Positions 23,930 to 34,900 of a stretch of 64,000 bases of DNA are shown here, piece after piece (within the stretch, counting starts at the first letter, position 1; every line of letters starts with the position of its first letter). The stretch comes from Acholoe squamosa. Its lineage: Eukaryota; Annelida; Polychaeta; Phyllodocida; Polynoidae. The stretch spans positions 73,905,762 to 73,969,761 of the forward strand of contig OX439037.1 of assembly GCA_949317995.1 (NCBI GenBank), given 5' to 3'. Position numbers and translations under genes: made by a program. The notes below the pieces were generated by a model. It was not told the DNA's origin and searched no databases. It saw nothing but the letters and a program-made list of their open reading frames with translations.

Positions 23930-24320
23930 AAAGTGTTTATTCCACCAAAACTGATAATTTTCAGTCATTTTGTCAGGCCAATTGTGGTCCGATTTCTGAG
24001 ATTTCTCCTATCTGCTTCCTATCGGCCTGATGTTTTGTCGGGCCGATAGCAGCCCGATAGGAGAAGTTTCAGCCAGAAAACATTTTTTACCTCTTCCATC
24101 AAGGGAAAAGAAAAATTGGCTATGGTTGTAGGGCCGATAGTCCATAGAGGCTGATAGATGGCCAATGAAATCAAACCGATTTGATTTTGTCAGGCACCTA
24201 TCATGAAGCGATGCAAACGATGGACATTTTTGAGTGCTTCCAAAGAGAACGATTATTGAACAATTTCTGGCTGAAAGCTGGCTGATTATTGGCCAATGGT
24301 CTAAAATTATCGCCAATGAA
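23930..24320. mobile_element. GGCCGAT-rich inverted-repeat insert
   Basis: Words such as TCGGGCCGATAG, GGCCGATAG, CAGGCCAAT and their reverse forms CTATCGGCCTGA and ATTGGCCA are arrayed from both sides around 24.1 kb. Same style as the other word-array elements in this window. Ends not defined. A 132-residue minus-strand frame across it looks accidental. Confidence 0.45.
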
Positions 24321-25139
24321 GATGATGCATTGCTCATGGAAACAGATGGAAAAATCATACACGATTCCGTCTTGGTGGAATTAACACTTAAGCAAGGCAC
24401 ATGCATTTACCATGACAAAGGCAATATACCTCCTCAAAGAGTTACTGTCTTACATCTGCTAAATGAGGTTACACATATAGGCAACACCCCAAACATTAGG
24501 AGAAGCTATAACCCAAGCCTAGGCCTTGCAAACTGAAGGTTTAAATTTAGTACTATTCTATATGAATAAGAACCCAGGTAAGCCATAGGCAAACTATGTA
24601 AACATACTATAAGCTGCAGGAGGCCTCTGATTCAGGTATAGGCCATGGACTATATGCCAGAGTTCATGATATATAATTCCTAATAGGATAGACTTACCAT
24701 CTATCAGACACCTCTAGTTGAACACTTGATTTTTTTTATTAATCATGCTAACTAAGATTTCTATTAGTGAATCGCAATGCACCCTAACCACAATTCTCTG
24801 CTTCTTTGCAAGGGTAGCTATTAATGCAAGTGCCTGCCTCACAGTATGAAAGGTGGGTAATCCACTGCAGTGGTTGTGTTTAGTATGACCGGAGGGTGTT
24901 GCTCCTATAGTAAAAGGAAGAGCTGGCTAAAAATGCCCTTGTTTCCAGTCCTTTCTTTTCATGTAGCTATAACTTTTCCCTTTTCTTGCTCACAAGTGGA
25001 CATTCAAGTATGGTGCTCAAAAAGGGAATTTGAGTTGGTACCTAGTTGGGAGAAGTCAGTCAGTATAATATACTATAGAGTGTGTGACATGAGTAGGTAC
25101 CTTATAGTGCAGCTCTCTCTGTTTTAAACAAGGCAGGTG

Positions 25140-26070
25140 ACTTTTCAGACTAATGTGGTGAGTGCAAGTTGAATGGTGAAGCAGAGCGTGACTTCTTTTG
25201 AAAAGAGGGTACCTACTGACAGCTCTTTTTACCATAGGAGCAACATGCTCCTGACTGATCGTCAGATCAGCATCAGTCAGTCCGATTTCAGGTCAGTGGA
25301 ATACCTGCTTAGGCAGGTTGAGTTAGGAGCTGATCAGTGTTTTGATGTGAGATCTGGGGGATCAGGTAATGGTTTGATGGATACAAACAGGGGGCAGAGG
25401 GTAACCTCTCCCACCATGGTGCAAAAGAATGGTGCTCTGGTGTCAATGCCGTTGTTCACCTATCCCCATTTGAACTGAGATTGATTGTTTCCCTGTGGAT
25501 TGCTGTCTGGCTGGAAAACACAACCCTGTTTATTCCTGGCTCATCCAAGGGGTAAAGCTGCTCTTGTTCATCCACTCACCACCTCCCATAGGCCTTGTGG
25601 CCTTTTCACCCGACACCCCATATACCATCCTAACTTCAGCATCACAAATGCCAGAACAAGTGACAAGTTCCTATCACAAATCCTCTTGCAATTTCAGTAC
25701 CTATTGCTATCTGTATATGTCTGTAATTCTTTCTTTAACACTCAGAATGATGAAATGACCTTTTATGTTATTGATGAGAGAAGATTCTGATCAGCAGAAT
25801 GACTAGAGAGGTCATACACCAGCCTTTGGTTACCTATCATAGTAATTTAAATTGTACGTTACTTATGGAGTGTGTGGATATTGATGACCTCTCAGTACCC
25901 AACGGTCATTTTGTCAGTATGAGTGCAAAATCTCTCTCGTAGCCAAAGTCTTAAATGCAAGTATCATTGTGAATGATAGGGTACTTTGTAAAGGTTATCT
26001 GTTGACATTATTTTTGCATATCTTAACACCGAACCTGGTAAAGTAAACTAGATGAAAATCAAGTGGATTA
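25140..26070 (+). repeat. Beta repeat block, copy 3
   Basis: Clear relatives at 18.48-19.08 and 33.75-34.5 kb share GGTTTGATGGAT, ACAGGGGGCAGAGGGTAACC, TGGTGCTCTGGTG, TGTCTGGCTGG and AGAATGACTAGAGAGG. This is one of the better preserved copies. No coding frame recognised. The interval 24330-25140 to its left holds nothing I recognise. Confidence 0.7.
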
Positions 26071-26129
26071 CAGCATTCAACATCAAAGGTTTCAGGAGCA
26101 TATAATACGGTCCTACGAGTTATAGGGTG

Positions 26130-26345
26130 TTGCATTTATATGACCCAGGAATCATCTACTCCTGCCCTAGTCACCCTAATCATATGACTGTGTCAACCAC
26201 ACAGCCTGACACCCACTAGGTTGGTCTTCAAACAACTGCCACTGGATAGCGCAGTCCTGACTAATGCCATGACACCACCCCTTGCTATGTTTCTTTTGCT
26301 TACCAACAAACTTGATAAGTTCATTGATGCAAGGTGTTTCTAAAG
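26130..26345 (+). repeat. Gamma repeat block, copy 2
   Basis: CACACAGCCTGACACC, TTGGTCTTC, AACTGCCACTGG and CATGACACC match the gamma block at 10.14-10.43 kb in order and orientation. It lies just right of a beta copy. Confidence 0.6.
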
Positions 26346-26589
26346 TATTGAGAGAGCTGGCACTATGAACATGCAAATTCAATACTAGAACAGGGACTAG
26401 GAAAGCAATTGATTAGAAAAATAATTCAAGTTGTGTTCACCTAGGGCTCACGATAACATGGTAATATACACTTTCCTTCCTTCATCCAAGAGGCAAAGGC
26501 AAATTTAATCCAAAATCAACATAATAGAATCCACATAATCACCTATATGATTGCTCCAGGATGCTTACAAGTATTTTTCTAGGTTGTGT

Positions 26590-26705
26590 GGTCTCCATAC
26601 TGCAGCAGGTTGAAACCAAGGGTGAAGTACTTAACTGGAAATCATCATTGTGATCACTCAGTTTTAGTTTGATCCAAGAGCAATGATATTATGTGTTGCA
26701 AGTCT
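26590..26705 (+). repeat. Delta repeat block, copy 2
   Basis: GGGTGAAGTACTTAACTGG, ATCATCATTGTGATCA and AAGAGCAATGA match the delta block at 11.64-11.80 kb. It continues the beta-gamma-delta-alpha order. Confidence 0.5.
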
Positions 26706-26887
26706 TAGACAAACCTTTATACAAAGATTATCTCAATTTCTTTTCATGTACTCATTTGAAATGCCATACATTTTTCTGCCCAAATATAGCACATTCCTTT
26801 GAAGAGTGAATCCACAAAATACCGTATTATGCTTATAATGGCTCAGTCAATTGGTGTGCAGCCTTTGGCATCTCAGACATTTGGTGG

Positions 26888-27180
26888 CACGGGCGTGGAC
26901 TGGTTACCAGATTTAGTCTTGTGTAGGTGTTATCCATATGCTATAGTAAGGGTGAGAAAGTAAAGGGAACAGTGCTGCCCTCTGGTGCCTTTATTTGCTA
27001 TGCACAGACCTTGATTACGGAGGTGAGTGGTGACTTTGCCACTCACCTCCGTAATCAAGGTCTGTGCATAGCAAATAAAGGCACCAGAGGGCAGCACTGT
27101 TCCCTTTACTTTCTCACCCTTACTATAGCATATGGATAACACCTACACAGACTAAATCTGGTAACCAGTCCACGCCCATG
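26888..27180. mobile_element. hAT-like foldback MITE, near-perfect palindrome
   Basis: This 293-bp element is almost entirely two arms: 26888-27030 and 27039-27180, with an 8-base loop. By eye the arms differ at two places only. The ends read CACGGGCGTGGACTGG and CATGGGCGTGGACTGG, resembling the CAGGGGCGTGG ends of hAT elements. An exact 8-bp target duplication, TTTGGTGG, flanks it (26880-26887 and 27181-27188), the length hAT transposases make. Matching open frames on the two strands are mirror images, not genes. The intact duplication and arm identity indicate recent insertion. Confidence 0.9.
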
Positions 27181-27189
27181 TTTGGTGGA

Positions 27190-28180
27190 TCTTACCTGTG
27201 AAGTCATAATGAGTAGATAAAGTTCAACCAATCCTGGCACCATAACACAAAATGTGCTTGGAAAGTGACCAGTTTTCATTTATAGTATGATCCAATTAGA
27301 AACTACAATCTGCTTCATAGCCAAACCTCCAGAGAACAAGCCAGTGTCCGTGGCAAAGCTATATGGATGAATTCTTCAGGCTGCCCTATCGCTCTCCTCT
27401 GAACTACCATGACCCTACTGCCCTTTGTAAAATTCTGATAGTGATAACCTGCCATTCTAAATTCTTGAATAATGTTAGTTGGAAACCCTTTCCTTCAGAA
27501 AAAGGCCTAGATTTCTCAGATCTAGGTGTTTTTTTTTAATTCATGAGGACCAGGTGAGAATCTAATAAGCCTTTGTTGATGGATGAACTGAAGACCACTG
27601 AGCCCCTCGCTCCCACAGATTTTCACCTGGTGATGGGGAGGATCTAGACAGAAGTGGATGGAGGTGTGATATATGGGCCAAATGTATGGTAATGGGGTAG
27701 GGCAGAAGAAAGTATTTAGCTGACAGGGGGAGATATGGAAAGTAAAGTTTTATGGCAAGGGTTGAGGAATTTAAGGCAGGCCTGTGAGGCCTATGGGAGC
27801 TCTTCATGTGGATAAATTCTCTATAGTTATCATTCTTTGACAAGGAAGGATATTTCTGGGGTTACTAGGATCTTCATTTGGTCAAGAAATTGATATAATT
27901 AAAATTCATTAGTATACAAAGGGAAACCTGAGGTACTGAAATGCAGTCACTACCTATTACCTTTGCCAAGGTAAGATTAATTGGTTTCATCATCTTTACA
28001 ATCTTAGTGAACATTTCACTTTGTATTGCCACTTTGTAACCATTAGATGTGCATAAAACCTATGCATTTCACTTTAACACAACTGTGACATTCCCGAAGG
28101 CATCAGCATACCGCCTGGTTGGTTTACCCTTTCAGAGGCACATGATGACTCCAGGATTCTTCATTGTAATGTTGCACAAA
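27190..28180 (+). repeat. Alpha repeat block, copy 3
   Basis: The alpha series recurs: GTGACCAGTTTTC, CCAATTAGAAACT, GCAAAGCTATATGGATGAA, GGCTGCCCTA, CTGATAGTGATAACCTG, AAATTCTTGAA, TGAAGACCACTGAGCCCC, ATTAGATGTGCATAAAACCTA and TTTACCCTTTCAG. It is bounded on the left by the hAT-like hairpin. Confidence 0.7.
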
Positions 28181-28839
28181 TTCATTGCTGGCAAGTCAAC
28201 TCATCATAGGCAAGATTTTTAGAGTGTATCAATTCCATAATGTATAAGTTTACAAATCACAGAAGTGAGCCAAATAGATTTTACTGGGGATTTGGGGGGT
28301 CTACGAAAAAACTATGCAGTATCTGAAAGTGATTTCTTGTGTATACTCTATAGGTGTTGGGGTAACTGACCACGAGATATTATGAGTTAAATATGAAAAC
28401 TGTTGCTATGGCAACAGCTGGAACACGCATACTCTGGAAACTGTGTCCGGGCGAGTTACCATAGGGGGGATTTTCCTTTCAGGCCTGTTATGTTAGTAGT
28501 AATATACTTTTGATCCACTGATATATAATTTCTCCTCTGGTAATGGGTCTAAGGGTTTGACTTGGAGAGTTGTAGCTATCTTTTCTGAGCTTTTGCTATA
28601 ACCCATAGCTCATCTTCCAACTGGGATTAAACAGGATTTTATGTAAATTCCAGGATATAACATATTCATCACTTGCTGTTCTACATAAAAGGGACACAGG
28701 GTTAGATAGGCACTATCAATTATATGGAGGACAATGCCCATGATATGTGCTTCCAGGTGGTATATAGTTATAGTGGGGGGAAAATCTGTCTGTACCTGAG
28801 ATTTTACATTGAAAACACATTGTAATCTTGCAATTGGGC

Positions 28840-29640
28840 ACTCGCCCAAACATTTGCTTGGTTGCCAAAACATTTTCCTGCCCTGCTTCTGCAGACCATG
28901 GCACTACCCAAATTGTCTATGGGTTGGATACTTAGGTATGTGAGAGGGGTAAATGATTAACATATTTAGGATAGTTGAATATAATAAATGTACACAGGAG
29001 GGGCAAGAGTCTTCGTTTTTTAATAGGCTAGAAGAGTGAACAGAATCACGATAAACATTTATCAAAAGTACCTGCATTTTATTATAGCAAGGACAAATCT
29101 GGCATTGATAAAAACTTCCCATGTATAATCTTCACGTCAAAATGTTCTAGACCTAAGATTTTCATGGAGATATGATGATTATTTCTATAGGAATTCAAGC
29201 TCTCATCATGGAATGATATGAAAGGTCACTCGCCTGAACATTATTTCGCCTGGACAAGAAAGCACTTATTACCCTGCTACTGCAAAGGAATGGCAGAAGT
29301 CAATATTCTAATACATTGGGTAGTTAGGCATATGTGGGGGGTAAATAACTGATTATAGTTAACATAGTTAAATAGAATCATCCTGCACTGGAGAAGATGG
29401 AACATGATTTTTCGCCCAGACAAGGAAAAAAATGGGCTTTTGCAAGGAAAACAGTTATTGCCCCCTCACGGTGAAGTTTATGGATGAAATTAATTTTTTT
29501 TCTTTCAACACACTGTAACCCCCACCTGTAGCAGATTTATTAAGGGATATTTGAATCCATCTCCCATTTATGTATTTAATGGGGGAGAGGCTAAATGGTC
29601 AATTTATCACCCGGACAACCCAATTTACAAAAAATAAAAT
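28840..29640 (+). repeat. Degenerate tandem triplication, ~300-400 bp units
   Basis: Two units carry, in order, CACTCGCC(C/T), CA-ATT-GC, CCCTGCT-CTGCA, TACTTAGGTATGTG-like and GGGTAAAT-ATTAAC strings (28.84-29.15 and 29.23-29.40 kb). A third, weaker unit follows with CGCCCAGACAAGG and CACCCGGACAACC. Non-coding. Confidence 0.45.
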
Positions 29641-29649
29641 GTTCCAGAT

Positions 29650-32190
29650 GGGTAGAAAAAATTGGCCCTTGAAGGTGATTTTGTGTCCTATTTCACCACG
29701 AGACTGTATATTTTACATAATAAAAGTGAAAAGACACATACCTAGTCCTATTTCCACAAGAAATAATTAAATGTGTTGATTTTATTGATTTTCCCAGCAA
29801 AAAGGGGTCAATCTTAGGCATTTTTAGCCCCCTGGAGCCCAGAATATCGATGTTAGACCACTCAAACCCATATAATGACACCAAGATACCAAGGGGCTTG
29901 GCGACCCCTCAGGCGGTGCAGCAAGCACTTGCGCGCCCCCTATATATCACGCTATAATTGTGAGGAGGCAAGTTAAAAGGACAGTCCGAGGGGGATTAGT
30001 ACCAATTCTGGCCACCAGGGGGACACCACTATGGCCTAAAAGGGGGAAAATATATCAAAAATAGTTATATACTACTTTTTTATGTAAATTACAATCGTCC
30101 TAAAGGGAAATTCCCATTTTTAAGGAAAACCTTCCAAATTTGGAATGTAAATAGAACGATTTTGGGCATTTGAGGGCAGAAATCAGTGCTCTTGTTGATG
30201 TTGGTTGCCATGGAAACATTATTTTCACTCAAAATTGAGGAATCAAAAAAGCCTATTGGTAGCCACACCCACAAGGATCGGTGTGTTGAAATGATGGTAA
30301 AAATCTGATAATCAGATCAAATCTTATGAGAAAAAGAATGTGAAGAATATGACAATTTCCCTAATTTGCAGAATTATGCCTAATTATACATATCATCTGA
30401 TATATCTCATGAAATATACAAGGTAGACCTTATTTGGGATTTGAATAGGTCGGTAACCATCTAAGTTAATAGAACCGTAACTCTGAAACTAGCAGATATA
30501 TTTTCTCATGTAATATATCATTGGAAAGTTCATGGCCTGAATTTAAAAATTGACGTTTTCCCTGGGGGACCCTTTTTGCTTGGCTATACACATATATGCG
30601 GCCGCACAGGTCTCTGTGTGTCAGTCTCAGAGCAGCTAGCACAGAGGCCACATCCCTCAAACAGGTCAAGATGGCCAGTGTTGCCTAATGATAAGTCTAT
30701 GGAGGTCACCCAATTTTCCCAGTAATATTTCTACTATTAAACCTGGAGCACTTTTGAGCACTCTTAGTGAGATGAATGCATAATGTCTTACACTATTGAT
30801 ATGTAGAAATGATTCCTACAGGGACTCTCACATTAATGTGTAAAATCTATTTTGAATTGGCTAATTATCAAATTTTGGGCACCCAACTGTCAAATGACAT
30901 CCACATAAATATTGAACTATCCTCACACTGACAGGTATAAAACACATATCAGACATACTCAGACAACAGTGGCTGACATGACTACAATAATATGTTCTTT
31001 GGATTATCCTTTACTTGTATGTATTATGCTTAGGAGATACAGACTCAGAAATGGTCGTTACTGCATGGGCGCAGTATTTACCATAGTACTAACTAGGTCA
31101 ACTCACAGAGGGCGTACTGCTTGCTACGCCGTCTGGCGACCCCTAAAACAGCCACAAAATTATATTTGGCTCACTTCTATGATTTTCAACCATAAATGCA
31201 ACAGTGGCTGCCTTTATTTGTTTGATCCATAGGTGCACTAAGCGGCCCTTAAGGGTTAGGATTCCATTATCGACACTGCTTGAGCAGCTCATATTTAGGC
31301 CATAGGGAGCCAAAGCTATCAATGTGAGATTCAAACATGGCGGAAAAATAGCCTTCGGCTGTGCCATATGTAAGTAGGTCACAGTGCTGAGAGATGGGAG
31401 ACAATTTCCTAAATATTTTTCTGGACATGTTGTTGGAGAGAAAGGGATGAGTCTTCAGTATTTGGTGAGTCAGTATCATTACTTTGTATACCTGACTCCA
31501 TTTTTGAAATTGAGCAGAAGTTTTAGATAAATATCTAAGTAGGTTAAGCCCCATATCTCTTCAGTATTGTGACCTATTTACGGATGGCACGGTGACGTCA
31601 TAAAACGTGTTTCTTTGAGGCTAAAATTGTAGTCGCACAGAAACAACTTTCATCCCCTATGCCTTCATACTTTAGTTAGCATATAAAGGAGTCAGCAACT
31701 TTAGTGAATATAACAAGGATTGCCATTGGGGAAAAGAAACTACTTAAAGTCGAATTTGTATTTTTCCGGTGGGGAATTTATCAGCTAACATCCATGATTC
31801 AGTTCTGCCATGAGAATTTTTTCATTGCTGTCATCATTTTACTTCATAATCTCAACAATTGAGCTTTATGTCTAAATCATATACATCAATATTCACCTGT
31901 GTTCTAAGCATAATATTCCAATGTCTGTTATAATGTAATAGGTCTAAGTTGTATACACTGTCAGCCTAGGGCACCAGATTTACAGTGGATTGCTTATTAT
32001 GCGGGTCTACACTGGTAGTTCATGATAGTACAATCCTATTGACTTGATATGGGTTGTAGTGTATCTGCTGCCTATTTACAATTCGGGCTGAGAGTGTACG
32101 CTATTGATGGTATAAGCCACACCCTGACTTTGAGAGAAAGCTATAAGCTTCACTTTCGACTTGAAAATTGTTAGTAATTAGTACTGTTCT
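29650..32190. other. No gene seen
   Basis: No convincing coding sequence. Points noticed: an X-box-like GTTGCCATGGAAAC at 30204-30217; a weak inverted match between GGCGGTGCAGCAAGCA (about 29911) and GTACTGCTTGCTACGCCG (about 31113-31130), which might be ends of a diverged 1.2 kb element; and a single TGACGTCA at 31593-31600. Confidence 0.5.
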
Positions 32191-32199
32191 ATGGTGAAC

Positions 32200-32322
32200 A
32201 AGTAATCAATGGATAATTCATGACGAGTGTGTGTTAGCAAAGGATAATTACACGAGGGTATAGCCCGAGTGTAATTATCCTTTGCTAACACACACAAGTC
32301 ATGAATTATCCATTGACTACTT
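32200..32322. repeat. Long hairpin, ~52-bp arms
   Basis: The left arm starts at 32200 and runs through TCAATGGATAATTCATGAC and GTGTGTTAGCAAAGGATAA to TTACAC. It is matched almost perfectly by the right arm ending at 32322. The loop is about 16 bases (GAGGGTATAGCCCGAG), itself partly self-complementary. Probably a MITE-like palindromic element; no target duplication was identified. Confidence 0.8.
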
Positions 32323-32389
32323 ATTTTATTCCACAAAACCAATAGATAATCAATAGAATATCAATAAATTCAAGTTGAAAACAAAAATT

Positions 32390-32660
32390 GTTCCCCCTCC
32401 CCGGGACTCGAAGCCTGCCATAGTGTGTACACGATTGGTACAAAAACCTCGTCACCCGGCAGCGGACAGCTACAGCTCCCGTCTCGGCTTGCCTTGCTTT
32501 GAATGCGTCTCATGGTTATGGCAGCTGGCACACAGCGAAAAATAGTGTTTGTACACAATCTGTACACACACCTCGGTGCCTGGCAGCCGTGGCTTTGTTT
32601 GAATGCGTCCCACGGTTATGGAAGCGGACAGCTACAGCGCAAACGGCGAAAAAAAGATGC
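32390..32660. repeat. Partial tandem units next to tRNA-like sequences
   Basis: GAATGCGTCYCAYGGTTATGG occurs at about 32500 and 32602. GGCAGC-GGACAGCTACAGC, GTACACAATCTGTACACAC-type strings and GGGACTCG recur in the same interval. It looks like a duplicated unit built around a tRNA-like segment. Confidence 0.5.
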
Positions 32661-32731
32661 GCCCGGTCCGGGACTCGTCCCGCCTACCTCTAACGGTTGA
32701 GCGCAATGCACTAACCACTAGACTACCGGGC
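32661..32731 (-). ncRNA. tRNA-like sequence (tRNA-Glu-related SINE head or pseudogene)
   Basis: The minus strand starts GCCCGGTAGTCTAGTGGTTA, continues through GTGCATTGCGCTCAACCG, and ends GGACGAGTCCCGGACCGGGC. The first and last seven bases pair exactly (GCCCGGT/ACCGGGC). TAGTCTAGTGGTTAG fits an A box, and GGACGAGTCCC is close to the B box. The body resembles tRNA-Glu, but the anticodon arm and T arm are irregular, so it is more likely SINE-derived than a working tRNA. Confidence 0.6.
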
Positions 32732-32788
32732 CGCACTCTTCAGCTAGCAGCCGTCGCCATTATGCGGACAGTAGGGAACAAAAATATA

Positions 32789-32830
32789 TGCCCGGACCGG
32801 GACTCGTCATGCCTACCTCTACAATCTAAC
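32789..32830 (-). ncRNA. Truncated second copy of the tRNA-like sequence
   Basis: GCCCGGACCGGGACTCGTC and GCCTACCTCTA repeat the 3' half of the neighbouring tRNA-like sequence in the same orientation. The 5' half is replaced by unrelated sequence. Confidence 0.5.
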
Positions 32831-32861
32831 CAAGCAAACCCAGACCATTCCACGTCATTCC

Positions 32862-32930
32862 CTGTGGCGCAATGCATAGGGAGTTTTGGGATGTGAGACT
32901 GCAGGATCGACCCCTACCCTGGCAATGAAA
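32862..32930 (+). ncRNA. tRNA-like sequence on the opposite strand
   Basis: CCCTGTGGCGCAATGCATAG resembles the 5' half of tRNA-Arg type sequences (TGGCGCAATGGATAG), and GGATCGACCCC fits the B box. The acceptor ends CCCTG and CCTGG do not pair well. Probably a SINE head or pseudogene. Confidence 0.5.
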
Positions 32931-33744
32931 AATTTCGTAGGTTTTAACATGTAACATATGACATGTAAGGACATGTAAGCTGTGCAGGTTATCCATGGAT
33001 AACCACACTGGGTGCCTGTTATCCTTGGATAACCACACGCCTTACAAAAGTGATGCTACAGCCTTCATGGTGTGCAATATCGACAGGTATGTGCATGGGA
33101 ATATCTAGAAAAAGCACTCAGAATCCCAGAAATCGTGGAATAATGCTGAATAACTTGTGTAAGCTACACCCTTTAGACTGCTCCTACAAGCCGCAATAAG
33201 CCTCGGGTTACATAATTATTAGCTGTGGAATTTACAGTGGGTATTGTTAATTTTGTGTCTGCCTTCTAGGCAGCCTTGGTTTTGAGCACTTACAAAGACC
33301 TAATCTTTCTCCACTAGAAAATGAGTGTGACCAATTCATTATAATTATTGACAATGATTAAGAACTAATTTGGTGATGATTTGATATGGATTAATGTAAC
33401 GAGGGTGATATATAGAGGTATCCCACCCCCACCCCATACATTCTGGTACCGTTGAGGTAATTTGTGAGCGAGTGGATAAAGGACATAATACTATTAGTTG
33501 CAATTATCGGATTGATTGACAATACATTGGAAACATACATATAGTTGATTATCTTAAATTTTATGAGTCATATCTGTATACTGCAATCTCTATTTGTGCA
33601 TCACAGTGCAAAATTACCATATTTTTCTGCAATGAAGAACACTTGTTATGCATAGATAACCAAGAAGTCAAGTCTCTCGCTCATGAAATGTGCCTATCTC
33701 AAGGTAGCATTCACAGGTTGGAATAAGACCTGGCATGTTGATTT

Positions 33745-34900
33745 GGGATTTAGGGATCAGTAAGTGGTTTGATGGATGCAACCAGGGGGAAGAGGGCAAC
33801 CTCACGCATCATAGCACATAAAAATGGTGCTTTGGTGACAACATCTTTCTTCGACTATCCCCTTTGAAATGAGATTTTCTCCACTGTCTGGCTGGGAAAC
33901 AAGAACCTGTTTATTCAAGACTCATCCTGGGGTAAAGCCCTCCTAGGTCCCATCCCGCTAACCCCCTGCCATAGGCTTTCTCACTTCACAAGCCATAAAC
34001 CATCCTTACTCCACTGTCAGAAATGACAGAAAAGGTGACAACCCCCAATCCAAACATCTCTCACGCTTTCTGTGTGTCTGTAATTCCTCTTTCAACAGTC
34101 AGAATGATAAAGAAACCTCATAATCCTTCATGACAGAATACTCTGGTCAGAATGACTAAAGAGTCCGCCCACAGCCTTTCAGTTAGCTCTGACAGTGGTG
34201 TAAATGCTGGCTAGTGAAAGTGATGGAGTGTATGGATATTGATGGCCTGTTATACTCTTTTTTACGCCTCGGAAGAGGTAATGGCCAGGATTTGCTCACA
34301 GTGTAATTTGTACCTTTCAGCAAAGGTCAAAAAGGTACTAAAGGGGATCGGGAATGACAGGGTACTTTGCATAGGTCATCAATTCACATTTTTCTTTCTG
34401 CATGGCTCTAAGCACAGTAATATCAAGTTTTAGATTTCTCATTTGACACAGTAGTTCTAGCGAAGTACCCATTTAAGTTAGAAAAAGGCATGATGACCTT
34501 ACACCTAGTAGTTTAGAGCCCTTTCAATAACCAAGCGTGATCAGGAACACCAACACTGGCCCCTTGCCAATGATCAGTACATTTGGCTAGTTCCATAGAA
34601 CAGTAATCTTTCTCTTGATGTCCTTTGAAACTAGCCATTTTCGCAGAAGAATATTTGAAGAAGCATTGCTATATCCTAGACCACTAGCCCGGTTGGCCAG
34701 AGGACTAGGTCTACCCTAATGATGTAATACTGCTATAATTTGAATATTAGCTTTCAGTCAAATGTATACCATGGAAACCTTGAGAAAAAAGACATAGTTT
34801 TCAATGTGTTTCCCCATTATTCATGTTCTTTGATCCATTGATTCCTATCCTCGTTGGATCCATTAGCATCATTCCTTCCTTACCGTACACTAATGACAAA
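33745..34900 (+). repeat. Beta repeat block, copy 4 (longest)
   Basis: GGTTTGATGGATGCAACCAG, GGTGCTTTGGTGACAAC, CACTGTCTGGCTGGGAAAC and CAGAATGACTAAAGAG match copies 2 and 3. AGCTCTGACAGTGGTG, GAAAGTGATGGAGTGTATGG and CTAGTAGTTTAGAGCCC match copy 1. It therefore bridges both halves of the block and supplies the unoccupied version of the gypsy insertion site at about 34138. Non-coding. The interval 32931-33745 holds nothing recognised. Confidence 0.7.

Noticed and set aside
24008-24406. 132-residue minus-strand frame
   Set aside because: It crosses the GGCCGAT word array and matches no family I know.
26927-27142. Near-identical 70-residue frames on both strands
   Set aside because: They are mirror images produced by the hAT-like palindrome, not two genes.
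31593-31600. Perfect CRE (TGACGTCA) considered as a promoter element
   Set aside because: A single 8-bp motif is expected about once by chance in a window this size, and no transcript start or gene lies nearby.
32661-32731. Considered as a functional tRNA gene
   Set aside because: The acceptor pairs, but the anticodon and T arms are irregular, and a truncated copy lies next to it, which fits a SINE or pseudogene better.
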